Made by a program: the position numbers and the translations under genes. Positions 35,964 to 44,828 of a stretch of 64,000 nt of DNA are shown in pieces. The notes under the pieces are model-generated. The model saw nothing but the letters and a program-made list of their open reading frames with translations, was not told the DNA's origin and did no database searches. Position 1 is the first letter of the stretch; every line of letters begins with the position of its first letter. Origin of the DNA: Bog-159 sp963818855 (GTDB lineage Bacteria; Acidobacteriota; Terriglobia; Bryobacterales; Bryobacteraceae); contig CAWFUH010000004.1 of the NCBI GenBank assembly GCA_963818855.1, positions 186,001 to 250,000 of the forward strand. The letters are read 5' to 3'.

Positions 35964-37480
35964 ATGAGTCACTCAAAGTTCAGGCTCACCATCTCGAGCG
36001 CAGCGCATATCTGTACATCCGGCAGTCATCCATGCGGCAGGTCCTGGAGAATGTCGAGAGCACCAAACGTCAATACGCACTGCGTAGTCGCGCCGTCGCG
36101 CTCGGCTGGCGAGAGGAACAGATTATCGTCATCGACAACGACCAGGGTGAGTCCGGCGCGTCAGCAGCCTGGCGGAAAGGCTTTCAGCAGCTGGTCACTG
36201 ATGTAGGCATGGGGCATGCCGGCATCGTGATGGGCCTTGAGGTCTCCCGCTTGGCAAGAAACAATGCCGACTGGCATCGGCTGCTGGAGATCTGCGCGCT
36301 CACCGACACATTGATCCTCGACGAGGACGGCGTCTACGATCCTGCCAGCTTCAACGACCGGCTCCTACTTGGGCTCAAAGGAACCATGAGTGAAGCTGAG
36401 CTGCATGTCCTCAAAGCCAGATTGCGCGGCGGCATCCTCAACAAAGTGCGCCGCGGCGAGTATCGTTGCCCGTTACCCACAGGCTTCGTCTACGACGACG
36501 TTGGCAACGTGGTCCTTGATCCCGACGCACAGGTCCGGGAGGCTATCACTTATTTCTTCGAAACCTTCTCGCGCGTTGGCTCGGCAAGCCAGACGGTGAA
36601 AGTGTTTCGGACGGAGGGCCTTGTTTTCCCATCCCGACTCCGCATCGGCGACAGGACTGTTTTTCGGCCGCTGACGGCATCGGCGGCGATGCGCACACTG
36701 AACAATCCGCGATATGCGGGCGCGTATGTGTACGGACGTCGGCGATATCGGCGCGCCGCTGATGGCAAGAAGACAATCCAGCGAAAACGCGAGCAGGATG
36801 ACTGGCTCGCTTGCATTCCAAACGCGTATCCCGGGTACATCGGTTGGGAGTGTTTTCAGGAGAACCTGAAGATCCTCGAGACTAACGGTCGTCCATACGA
36901 AGTGGCGCGTGCATCGCCGCCGCGAGAAGGCGCGGCTCTATTGCAAGGACGGGCCGTATGCGGTCGTTGTGGAAGGCACTTCCGTGTCCGATATGTGACC
37001 CGCCGGGGCAGGCAGGAGGCCTGGTATGTCTGCGACCGCGGGCACACCAGTCGTGGCGAGCCGAACTGCCAGTCGATCTCAGCAAAGCCCATTGATCAGG
37101 CCATTGGAACGCTCGTGACCGAGAGCATGACTCCCGCAGCTGTCGAACTGGCTCTGGAAATCCGGCGAGAGATCGAGGCTCGGTACGAGGAGGCCGATCA
37201 GTTGCGCTGCCGCGCCGTTCAGCGAGCTCAGATCGAAGCTGACCTCGCGCAGCGCCGATTTATGCTGGTTGATCCGAATAACCGTCTCGTCGCCGACACC
37301 CTAGAGAGCGAATGGAACAATAGGCTACGCGCGCTGGCCAAGGCGCGCGAGGAGCGAGAGCACGCGCGACAGCGGGACCAACTCATCGTCAACATTGGCC
37401 GGTTTAAAACGACTTTTCGTCCATGTGGACCTCGGCAGGTTGAAGCGGACGTGGCCGGGTCTTCATCTCTTTTTACCTAA
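35960..37480 (+). CDS. Large serine recombinase, C-terminally truncated
   Basis: 506 residues. Resolvase domain with nucleophile Ser in YLYIRQSSMRQV, then GLEVSRLARNNADWHRLLEI and GLKGTMSEAELHVLKARLRG; recombinase domain with NNPRYAGAYVYGRRRYRRAA; zinc ribbon CGRCGRHFRVRY then WYVCDRGH; and a coiled coil (REIEARYEEADQLR). Family members usually extend another ~150-200 residues; here the sequence turns unrelated after EREHARQRDQ (about 37385) and stops, so the 3' end is probably rearranged. Start is set by AAGGAG and by the ATGA overlap rather than the upstream ATG at 35774. Confidence 0.8.
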   Translation: MNESLKVQAHHLERSAYLYIRQSSMRQVLENVESTKRQYALRSRAVALGWREEQIIVIDNDQGESGASAAWRKGFQQLVTDVGMGHAGIVMGLEVSRLARNNADWHRLLEICALTDTLILDEDGVYDPASFNDRLLLGLKGTMSEAELHVLKARLRGGILNKVRRGEYRCPLPTGFVYDDVGNVVLDPDAQVREAITYFFETFSRVGSASQTVKVFRTEGLVFPSRLRIGDRTVFRPLTASAAMRTLNNPRYAGAYVYGRRRYRRAADGKKTIQRKREQDDWLACIPNAYPGYIGWECFQENLKILETNGRPYEVARASPPREGAALLQGRAVCGRCGRHFRVRYVTRRGRQEAWYVCDRGHTSRGEPNCQSISAKPIDQAIGTLVTESMTPAAVELALEIRREIEARYEEADQLRCRAVQRAQIEADLAQRRFMLVDPNNRLVADTLESEWNNRLRALAKAREEREHARQRDQLIVNIGRFKTTFRPCGPRQVEADVAGSSSLFT

Positions 37481-38002
37481 TGAAGCCGACGCCAAGGACA
37501 GCTGGGCAGGCACCGCGCATCACCGAACGCGCGCCACGCCTTCCGAACGGTCGGAGTTAGAGCCAGACCCGTAATACGTTGGCAGCGCCGGCTGGTGTAG
37601 CGTAGTATCTATATTAAGATCCTCGTTCGGTTCCGGTAGCTCATGGCCGTTCGGGAGGTGTCTTTTATGGTTGAATACGAAGTTGGTGGCGTCGCGGAAC
37701 TTCTGGAGATTCTTCCCAAGATCTATGGAAAGCCCGGAAAGCCGAAGACCGTCTGGTTTCGGGGCCAGGCAAATCATCAGTGGCACCTGGAGCCATCCCT
37801 TTCGCGGCGTGGGTTGGTCGAATCCGAATTGATGTTGATGAAACAGTTCAAGCAAAACGCTTTTCAGTTCTTAGCGAGTCCCCCGCAGAGTGAGTCCGAG
37901 TGGATTGTTCTGATGCAGCACTACGCCATACCGACGAGGCTCCTGGATTGGACGGAACACCCGCTCGTAGGACTGTATTTCGCTGTCGAGGAGTATACGG
38001 CT

Positions 38003-38010
38003 AAAAAGAA
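38003..38010. repeat. Left 8-bp target duplication of the outer ISL3 element
   Basis: AAAAAGAA, repeated at 41479-41486. Flanks the outer IS copy exactly; 8 bp is the usual ISL3-family duplication length. Confidence 0.92.
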
Positions 38011-38148
38011 GACTCGTCAGAAGAAATCGTGGGTAGACTCGGGCTCGGGCAGCTTGCCAAGTGAGTGATAGAGCGCTAGTTCAAGGACCCGGAAGGTGCG
38101 GAAGCCGTACGACTTTCTCATGGTGACTTTGGCTTTGTTGTTGACTCG

Positions 38149-39399
38149 TCAGAAGAAATCGTGGGTAGACTCGGGCTCGGGCAGCTTGCCAAGTGAGTGA
38201 TAGAGCGCTAGTTCAAGGACCCGGAAGGTGCGGAAGCCGTACGACTTTCTCATGGTGACTTTGGCTTTGTTGTTCAGGCCCTCGACGACCCCACTGGAAA
38301 GAAGCTTTTGAGCGCGGAAATAGTTGAGGATCAGCTCGCGGTGTTGGCGCAGTGAGCGAGCGATCTTCTTCATGGGTTCGATGCGGGAACGCATCGTCTG
38401 CCGGCACCACTCATCGAGGAATTTCCCGGCCCAGGCTGGCGAGTTGTAATCCCAGAGTTGCTGAAAAGCTTCCTTGAGAAGGTAAGCGCGCACGGTTTTC
38501 AAGTTATACCGGAGCAGGTCGCGGAGGCGGAACCGCTGTTCGGTCTTCAGATTCTCTTCACGTTTGAGCAGGAGCCAGCGCGACTTCTTCAGTAGCGGTG
38601 TTTGGCCTTCGCTCGCCATGCGGCGCGATTCTCCGGAGCGGACCTCGTCGAGGGCCTTGTTCATTTTGGCCACGATATGGAAACGGTCGAGGATATGCAG
38701 GGCCTGGGAGCATTTCTCGCGGATGACTTTCAGATAGGGTTCCCACATGTCCGAGCAGACGAACACGATCTTGGAGGTGATTTCTTCACCCATGGTAGTG
38801 AAGAATCCTTGAAAAGACTCGATGGTTCTCTCCTTGCCGACCCAAAGTAAACGGGTGACGCTATCGATCTGATAAACCAGGGTCAGGTACTTGTGCCCTT
38901 TGGCGTACTGGATTTCATCCACCCCGATGGCATCGATTTGGCCGAGCATGCGGTGTTCCAGTCCGAAGGCGACCACATGTTCGACGGAGTCGCAGACCTT
39001 GTCCCAGGAGGTGCGGAACGCCTCGGCCGTTTCTTTCCACGAAAGCCGCCGCGCCCAGCGGGCCAGAAACAGCATGTAGGCATTCGTCAACTGGTGCTTG
39101 CCGTTGCCCCAGGGAACTTCCTCGACAACCACCGCTTGGCAGCGGCGGCAATCCACGCGCCGCATGGCGTACAGCAGGAAGACCAGAAACCCCCAGAAAG
39201 GGATGAAGTCGTAACGCCTTTCCGCGAGTTGATCATAACCGGGCGCTGGCTGGTGGCAGCGGGAACAAACCGCCGCCGAACCCTTGCGCGGACGCACGGC
39301 GATCTCGATGCTTTTGTGATCGGAACTGAAGCCAGCATGCTGGTAGACGAAACCCCGGAAATGATGGCAGCGGTTTAAAATCGTGATGAGTTGTAGCAT
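38149..39399 (-). CDS. ISL3-family transposase (inner copy, intact)
   Basis: DDE transposase of 416 residues from ATG 39399 (MLQLITILNRCHHFRGFVYQ); an in-frame ATG at 39444 would add 15 residues. N-terminal zinc-ribbon CSRCHQPAPGYDQLAERRYD then CRRCQAVVVEEV; HTH near WKETAEAFRTSWDKV; catalytic core with IGVDEIQYAKGHKYLTLVYQ, VCSDMWEPYLKV and a late Glu in SSGVVEGLNNKAKVTMRKSY. The C-terminus (HSLGKLPEPESTHDFF) lies in the terminal inverted repeat. Likely functional. Confidence 0.93.
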   Translation of the reverse strand: MLQLITILNRCHHFRGFVYQHAGFSSDHKSIEIAVRPRKGSAAVCSRCHQPAPGYDQLAERRYDFIPFWGFLVFLLYAMRRVDCRRCQAVVVEEVPWGNGKHQLTNAYMLFLARWARRLSWKETAEAFRTSWDKVCDSVEHVVAFGLEHRMLGQIDAIGVDEIQYAKGHKYLTLVYQIDSVTRLLWVGKERTIESFQGFFTTMGEEITSKIVFVCSDMWEPYLKVIREKCSQALHILDRFHIVAKMNKALDEVRSGESRRMASEGQTPLLKKSRWLLLKREENLKTEQRFRLRDLLRYNLKTVRAYLLKEAFQQLWDYNSPAWAGKFLDEWCRQTMRSRIEPMKKIARSLRQHRELILNYFRAQKLLSSGVVEGLNNKAKVTMRKSYGFRTFRVLELALYHSLGKLPEPESTHDFF

Positions 39400-39836
39400 G
39401 GCGGAAAAGGCAGCGGCGAGAACTCCCAGGATAAACCGCGCCACTCCTGTGCCGGCTGCCGACCTGGAGCGTTACTGTCGTGGCCTGAACGATTGGCCGC
39501 GCTCGTGGATGGGATTGGAAAAGGACCTACCGCCGGGCGAGAAACTCGTGGCCTGCTTCCGGCCATTCCTCGAATACCTGGTGACGTCTGCGGATCTATC
39601 GCCGAAGACCATCCAGAAGCACGTTGATAATCTCTGGGCGCTGGGGGGAGAGATCATCCGGAATCTGAACGACAACCCTCCTCTGTAGAAGGAAACAGAT
39701 CCAACAGATTCTCTTCGATGTGATCGATGACGATGGCGGCCCGCTGATCTACGGCGTCAGTTCAGAGCAACAACAGCGGTCCTTTGATACCACCTGCCGT
39801 AAATTCCTCCGATTCCTCGGACACCCACTCCGCTAA
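39398..39836 (+). pseudogene. ISL3 passenger gene, inner copy (extra T at 39686)
   Basis: Divergent to the transposase, the two ATG codons overlapping in CATG. Reads MAEKAAARTPRINRATPVPA, then KLVACFRPFLEYLVTSADLS, helical, somewhat like an integrase core-binding domain. In this copy CCTCTGTAG brings a stop after NDNPPL; the other copy has CCTCTGAGA and continues. Without that T the product would be 145 aa ending FLRFLGHPLR. Confidence 0.7.
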
Positions 39837-39841
39837 ACCCG

Positions 39842-41005
39842 TCAAATCACCCACAAATTCTCCTGACGAGGCTTGTTGTTCAGGCCCTCGACGACCCCAC
39901 TGGAAAGAAGCTTTTGAGCGCGGAAATAGTTGAGGATCAGCTCGCGGTGTTGGCGCAGTGAGCGAGCGATCTTCTTCATGGGTTCGATGCGGGAACGCAT
40001 CGTCTGCCGGCACCACTCATCGAGGAATTTCCCGGCCCAGGCTGGCGAGTTGTAATCCCAGAGTTGCTGAAAAGCTTCCTTGAGAAGGTAAGCGCGCACG
40101 GTTTTCAAGTTATACCGGAGCAGGTCGCGGAGGCGGAACCGCTGTTCGGTCTTCAGATTCTCTTCACGTTTGAGCAGGAGCCAGCGCGACTTCTTCAGTA
40201 GCGGTGTTTGGCCTTCGCTCGCCATGCGGCGCGATTCTCCGGAGCGGACCTCGTCGAGGGCCTTGTTCATTTTGGCCACGATATGGAAACGGTCGAGGAT
40301 ATGCAGGGCCTGGGAGCATTTCTCGCGGATGACTTTCAGATAGGGTTCCCACATGTCCGAGCAGACGAACACGATCTTGGAGGTGATTTCTTCACCCATG
40401 GTAGTGAAGAATCCTTGAAAAGACTCGATGGTTCTCTCCTTGCCGACCCAAAGTAAACGGGTGACGCTATCGATCTGATAAACCAGGGTCAGGTACTTGT
40501 GCCCTTTGGCGTACTGGATTTCATCCACCCCGATGGCATCGATTTGGCCGAGCATGCGGTGTTCCAGTCCGAAGGCGACCACATGTTCGACGGAGTCGCA
40601 GACCTTGTCCCAGGAGGTGCGGAACGCCTCGGCCGTTTCTTTCCACGAAAGCCGCCGCGCCCAGCGGGCCAGAAACAGCATGTAGGCATTCGTCAACTGG
40701 TGCTTGCCGTTGCCCCAGGGAACTTCCTCGACAACCACCGCTTGGCAGCGGCGGCAATCCACGCGCCGCATGGCGTACAGCAGGAAGACCAGAAACCCCC
40801 AGAAAGGGATGAAGTCGTAACGCCTTTCCGCGAGTTGATCATAACCGGGCGCTGGCTGGTGGCAGCGGGAACAAACCGCCGCCGAACCCTTGCGCGGACG
40901 CACGGCGATCTCGATGCTTTTGTGATCGGAACTGAAGCCAGCATGCTGGTAGACGAAACCCCGGAAATGATGGCAGCGGTTTAAAATCGTGATGAGTTGT
41001 AGCAT
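39842..41005 (-). pseudogene. ISL3-family transposase (outer copy), C-terminus lost
   Basis: Identical to the inner transposase through VVEGLNNK, then diverges to PRQENLWVI because the inner IS was inserted at the TTGTTGTT site. The lost ~30 residues follow the last catalytic Glu, which is retained, so the protein is truncated but the catalytic triad remains; activity is doubtful. Start at 41005 by equivalence (alternative 41050). Confidence 0.88.
39873..39880. repeat. Right 8-bp target duplication of the inner ISL3 element
   Basis: TTGTTGTT, identical to 38135-38142. Marks insertion of the inner copy into the outer copy. Confidence 0.92.
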
Positions 41006-41442
41006 GGCGGAAAAGGCAGCGGCGAGAACTCCCAGGATAAACCGCGCCACTCCTGTGCCGGCTGCCGACCTGGAGCGTTACTGTCGTGGCCTGAACGATT
41101 GGCCGCGCTCGTGGATGGGATTGGAAAAGGACCTACCGCCGGGCGAGAAACTCGTGGCCTGCTTCCGGCCATTCCTCGAATACCTGGTGACGTCTGCGGA
41201 TCTATCGCCGAAGACCATCCAGAAGCACGTTGATAATCTCTGGGCGCTGGGGGGAGAGATCATCCGGAATCTGAACGACAACCCTCCTCTGAGAAGGAAA
41301 CAGATCCAACAGATTCTCTTCGATGTGATCGATGACGATGGCGGCCCGCTGATCTACGGCGTCAGTTCAGAGCAACAACAGCGGTCCTTTTGATACCACC
41401 TGCCGTAAATTCCTCCGATTCCTCGGACACCCACTCCGCTAA
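41004..41442 (+). pseudogene. ISL3 passenger gene, outer copy (extra T in 41388-41391)
   Basis: Same gene as at 39398, but here the early region is open (PPLRRKQIQQILFDVIDDDG and onward to EQQQRSF) and a T4 instead of T3 run creates a TGA four codons before DTTCRKFLRF. The two copies thus carry different single-base lesions, and a consensus of both gives one open frame of 145 residues. Confidence 0.7.
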
Positions 41443-41478
41443 ACCCGTCAAATCACCCACAAATTCTCCTGACGAGGC

Positions 41479-41486
41479 AAAAAGAA
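41479..41486. repeat. Right 8-bp target duplication of the outer ISL3 element
   Basis: AAAAAGAA, identical to 38003-38010; the FRG frame resumes directly after it. Confidence 0.92.
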
Positions 41487-41899
41487 ACAGGCCGCGGCCC
41501 TTTGGTGCCTGTATCCCCAAGAATTGAACAAGATCTCCGGCGTTGTCTTGACACCTGCTGACGATATTCCGGCCTTCGGCGACGAAAAGGAGCTTAACGA
41601 CTATTTGCCGTCGGGAGTACGACTCGGGAATTCTAAGAAAAATCCCTTAGCAATCATTGCCGCGCGACGCTTTGACAGAGTGTACGCACAGAAAGGCGTA
41701 TTCACCATTCAGCATCGAGAGGTGATACGGATCGAGGAGTTGAAGGACGGCGATGGCAACCAACCACATCTTGTCAAAATCAAGATCCGAAGAACGAACA
41801 TAAGCAGATTACTAAGGAACTGACACTACTCGGTGTTAACAAGCTAACTATCTTTCCTCAGCTTGACAATGCTGCATCCCAGGCCATGGAGGCAATAAA

Positions 41900-43009
41900 A
41901 TGGTGACATTCGAATGCAATACCCTGAACGATAGCACCGTGATGCTGATGTACCTTGAGAGGAAGCACATTCTCCTGAGCCCACCATACCAGCGGGAAGG
42001 AGAAGTGTGGACGCTCTATAAAAAACAACTCTTAATCGACTCCCTTATCAACGGCTATGACATTCCGAAATTGTACCTGCATGAGTACGATAAAGTCCGG
42101 AAGATAGACGGTGAGCTGATCAAGTATGCCATCGTCGACGGCAATTAGCGGTTGCTTGCGATTTGGCAGTTTATGGACGGAGGGTTTCCGCTCAGCGATG
42201 ACATTGAATACCTCCGTGATCCCAAGATTAAGCTGAAAGGACTTAAATACGAGCAGCTAAGGGAGGAGCATCTTGCGATACATGCACGATTCACTGGTCG
42301 GACGCTCTCAGTTATCACCATTAGAACGGGAGACATTGATCTGATCGAAGACATGTTTTCGAGGCTAAACGAGGCCGTGCCGCTTAACGCGGCAGAGAAA
42401 CGCAACGCGTTCGGCGGCCCCTTGCCGGTCGCGATACGTGAGTTAGTCAAAGAACAATTCTTCACTGCTAAAGTGACCGTGTCATCCAGCAGGTATCGTC
42501 ATCACGATCTTGCCTGCAAACTGCTGTATCTTGAATATCAGGGACACGCTTCCGAGACGAAGAAGAGTACCCTCGATGAATTTGTCCAAGACTTCGCCAA
42601 GAAGCAGCTTAAGAAAAGGACCCAAGAGCTGCTGGCCGCAGTGCGCGCGATTCTTACGTCAATGTCTGCGATATTCAAATCGGCCGACCCACTATTGAAG
42701 TCGCCGGGTACGGTCGTCGTCTATTTCTTGTTGTTCCGTGAACTGCCCACCCATGCGGCTTCACCAAAGCTTAAGCGCAGGGACTTTGACGCCTTTGAAG
42801 GCAAGTTGAAAGACAATCGCAAGGTCGCGGAATCCGATCTCTCTAAGGCTGATTGGGAACTTCTCGAATATGACCGTCTTAGCCAAACGCCGAACGACGC
42901 CTCAGCAATCGAATTCCGGCTCAAGACGCTTCGCAAGCACCTTTTGGGAATCACGGAAGAATCGGCAGGGCCCCGCGCCAGCCCCGGCATGGCCAACCAG
43001 AGCAACTGA
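41900..43009 (+). pseudogene. DUF262 (GmrSD N-terminal/ParB-like) protein gene with an amber codon in its key motif
   Basis: One frame of 370 codons broken by a single TAG at 42146-42148. Before it: LLSPPYQREGEVWTLYKKQL and LIDSLINGYDIPKLYLHEYD, then AIVDGN; after it: RLLAIWQFMDGGFPL. The expected DUF262 motif DGQQRL is thus DGN-amber-RL, most simply a CAG to TAG change. Later LNEAVPLNAAEKRNAFGGPL is the usual downstream block. Start ATG overlaps the FRG gene stop by 7 bp (ATGGTGA), which means the two were translated together. DUF262 proteins are nucleotide-dependent nucleases in GmrSD and related defence systems. Confidence 0.85.
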
Positions 43010-43223
43010 GATCTGATCTCCTCAACATATATGCGCTCAAGCGTGGCGGTTACAAGATCACAATCGCCTGTCGCCTTTACGAGAGCGGTTGCTAACGAGC
43101 CCTTCGCACGTTAACCGGAAATGCCTCGTCCGGAGGTTGAGCGCCGCCTCAGCTTGAAGGAAAACGCGCGTACCGTTGAGTGGTTCGACCGCTTGCGGAG
43201 ACCGGACTCGATCACGGCGCAGA

Positions 43224-43490
43224 TTAGGAACCCACGAGCCGGTCGTATTCGGCATGCGTGCCGATCCAGATCCACGTGATCGTATCCGCGGTCAATGTGC
43301 CAAGACCGCGATAGTGGTCGCCGATGCGAACCGTGAACCGATCCGCAGTGCCCCGCAACAGGCGGAAATGCAGCGACGGATGACGCGGGTCGCGGCGCCA
43401 TAAGTCATAAGACCTGATTGCGAGTTCCTGAACGTCACTGGGGAGTGCCTGGAACAACGCCCAGAAACGCCGGGTCGCAACGGATTTCAC
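43224..43490 (-). CDS. RelE/ParE-type toxin
   Basis: 88-residue toxin from a GTG at 43490 that overlaps the antitoxin stop (GTGA). Sequence features: TRRFWALFQALPSDVQELAI, HPSLHFRLLRG, FTVRIGDHYRGLGTL, the hallmark of RelE/HigB-like mRNA-interferase folds, ending THAEYDRLVGS. A longer frame starting at 43601 is inside the antitoxin gene. Probably cleaves mRNA or inhibits translation when free; exact subfamily not determined. Confidence 0.85.
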   Translation of the reverse strand: MKSVATRRFWALFQALPSDVQELAIRSYDLWRRDPRHPSLHFRLLRGTADRFTVRIGDHYRGLGTLTADTITWIWIGTHAEYDRLVGS

Positions 43491-43699
43491 TTTGAGGGAG
43501 GCCAGGCCCGGAACAGCCCGTGCTCGGATTCGCTCTCCGCCTCCCTGAACAGGAAGTCCAACCTCCCTGTGACGGAATCCTGGTCCATTTGCTCGTCCCA
43601 ACGCGTTTGCTCGCGAGTACGGAACCAGTCGACCAAACGCTGGTAATCTTCCGGTGGCAGATTCGTAATCGCCGTTTCGATTTCTTCAACCCGGTCCAT
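43487..43699 (-). CDS. Antitoxin of the RelE-type pair
   Basis: 70 residues, MDRVEEIETAITNLPPEDYQ then RLVDWFRTREQTRWDEQMDQ, ending FRAWPPSK. The N-terminal IETAITNLPPEDYQRLVDWF helix pattern is found in antitoxins of RelE/ParE pairs; the acidic C-terminus would wrap the toxin. It precedes and overlaps the toxin by 4 bp. An inverted repeat CCAGCG-tttag-CGCTGG lies upstream at 43719-43735. Confidence 0.8.
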   Translation of the reverse strand: MDRVEEIETAITNLPPEDYQRLVDWFRTREQTRWDEQMDQDSVTGRLDFLFREAESESEHGLFRAWPPSK

Positions 43700-43734
43700 T
43701 GGTAGATTATGGCGCGGTTCCAGCGTTTAGCGCT

Positions 43735-44497
43735 GGCCCGTTTCCATCAACCCCCTTTCAAACCGTGCTTGCGGTTTTCCCGCACACGGCTTAACGATGA
43801 TCTTCTTGATGTGGCGTGCGTGACGCCCCATAACCGTCGGAATCGGGCCTTTCACCGGGATGTCACGCCGGTTGTCCATGCCTTCGCCGTATCCCACGAA
43901 TGCGGGCCGCACTTGGCGCACACCGATAGCCGGACAGCCGAGTTGTCGCGCTTTTACATTGAGGTTGTTGGCCGTTTCCGGCATGCCCTCACGCTTACCT
44001 CGCCGCCGACGTGACCAAAGCAGGGTCCCTTCCCTCCGGCGCGTTATAATGCGCGCCTTCATCGGTATTACGGACCCCTCGGACTCCCTCCTGGCTCCGC
44101 GCGACTTCAGCCGTCCGGCCTTATACGCCCGGTCTTTGCCCGACAAGGCTGCCAAGTAGGGTCTCTCCTGTTCCGCATTGCTCTGTCCCAACGTGCCACC
44201 GCCTGAGACCCCGAAGAGGTCCAGCATCCATTCCGGCTCATGATGCTGTCTGTTGCCTTCGCCGTGATATGAGCGGCTCGGCCCTCCCAAACACCTTTCG
44301 GCTGATAATCTGACGAGGCTGCAGCGTTCACCTGTTGTTGCGGCCCGCTGGTTTGCTCCCCTCTCTTTCAAGGGCTTCCGACGCTCCGCTCGGCGCGGGC
44401 GGATTACTCCGCTCGGCTGGAGCCTGCTACCGGGCGCTCCGGCGCTTACCCGGACAGGACTTGCACCTGCTAGAACAACGCGTCTTTCAGGACGCAC
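43735..44497 (-). ncRNA. Group II intron lacking its reverse transcriptase
   Basis: On the minus strand, 5' end GTGCGTCC at 44497 is followed by domain I-type sequence (GCAGGTGCAAGTCCTGTCC, GAGGGGAGCAAACCAGCG, GCAATGCGGAACAGGAGAGA). After the point where the maturase usually begins (MPETANNLNVKARQL-like, near 43980) there is no RT domain; about 190 nt later domain V is present at 43759-43792: AAGCCGTG, GCGG-GAAAA-CCGC, CACGGTTT with the AGC triad. Domain VI is not clear, so the 3' end is approximate. Confidence 0.7.
43759..43792 (-). ncRNA. Group II intron domain V
   Basis: 34-nt hairpin with lower stem AAGCCGTG/CACGGTTT (one G-U), upper stem GCGG/CCGC closed by a GAAA-type loop, 3'-side bulge and the catalytic AGC. 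Structure matches the domain V consensus. Confidence 0.8.
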
Positions 44498-44828
44498 CAT
44501 ACTTAGATTTTAGCAAGCACCGGCCCTGCGACTGGTTCGCCGGTTCACATGGCCGTCTAACGCGACGATGAGAAGTGGTCGCGCGCGGGATTGATCCCTC
44601 CTGACGGTGTAGCGTTTACCGGAACGGGCAAACTGGTTGGAAAGGCAACTGGCTACCAACAGAAACAGCTGAAGCCGCGCTGACTCACACTGGGTTCGCC
44701 GGCTGAGCGGGCCGGGCCCTCCAGCGCCGATCCGATATGGGTGACACACGGATTCCTCAGACGAGGGTTCTTCTTTATCCAACATATGCGGGCCGCGGGC
44801 TGCATTAGATGCGCTAGAATCTCCGGAT
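44498..44828. other. Intergenic region with ISL3-end-like motif
   Basis: 331 bp without a gene. On the minus strand about 44735-44770 reads CCTCGTCTGAGGAATCCGTG, similar to the ISL3 inverted repeat CCTCGTCAGGAGAATTTGTG, possibly a solo end of a related IS. Upstream of the ECF sigma start a TAGAAT (44815-44820) could be a -10 box without a clear -35. Confidence 0.35.

Larger units (their letters stand above)
38143..39872 (-). mobile_element. Inner ISL3-family IS, intact length 1730 bp
   Basis: Complete copy with GACTCGTCAG at 38143 and CTGACGAGGC ending at 39872; length identical to the reassembled outer copy. Inserted in the same orientation into the 3' part of the outer copy transposase gene, with 8-bp duplication TTGTTGTT. 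Nearly identical to the outer copy apart from two single-T differences in the divergent passenger gene. Confidence 0.93.
38011..41478 (-). mobile_element. Outer ISL3-family IS, interrupted by a second copy of itself
   Basis: The outer IS is made of 38011-38142 (132 bp) and 39881-41478 (1598 bp), total 1730 bp. Ends GACTCGTCAG and CTGACGAGGC form the inverted repeat (CTCGTCAG plus partial match further in, AGAA and GTGGGT). Flanked by AAAAAGAA on both sides. The internal 8-bp TTGTTGTT (38135-38142, repeated at 39873-39880) is the target duplication made when the second copy entered. The outer transposase lost its C-terminus. Confidence 0.92.
37667..41906 (+). pseudogene. FRG-domain protein gene, split by nested ISL3 elements and frameshifted
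   Basis: Start MVEYEVGGVAELLEILPKIY with GGGAGGTG 6 nt upstream (an ATG at 37643 is also in frame). FRG signatures: TVWFRGQANHQWHLEPSLSR and MQHYAIPTRLLDWTEHPLVG then LYFAVEEY. Interrupted after TAKK by the IS (38011-41478 plus duplicated target). Joining across the target duplication gives KKKQAAALWCLYPQELNKIS in frame, continuing to AIIAARRFDRVYAQKGVFTI. A single-base loss near 41786-41795 shifts the frame; the rest reads KELTLLGVNKLTIFPQLDNA to a TGA at 41904-41906, overlapping the DUF262 ATG. Confidence 0.85.

Noticed and set aside
43727..44500. A 257-aa minus-strand open frame
   Set aside because: The sequence is that of group II intron RNA (5' GTGCG, domain I words, domain V); the open frame has no protein-like features.
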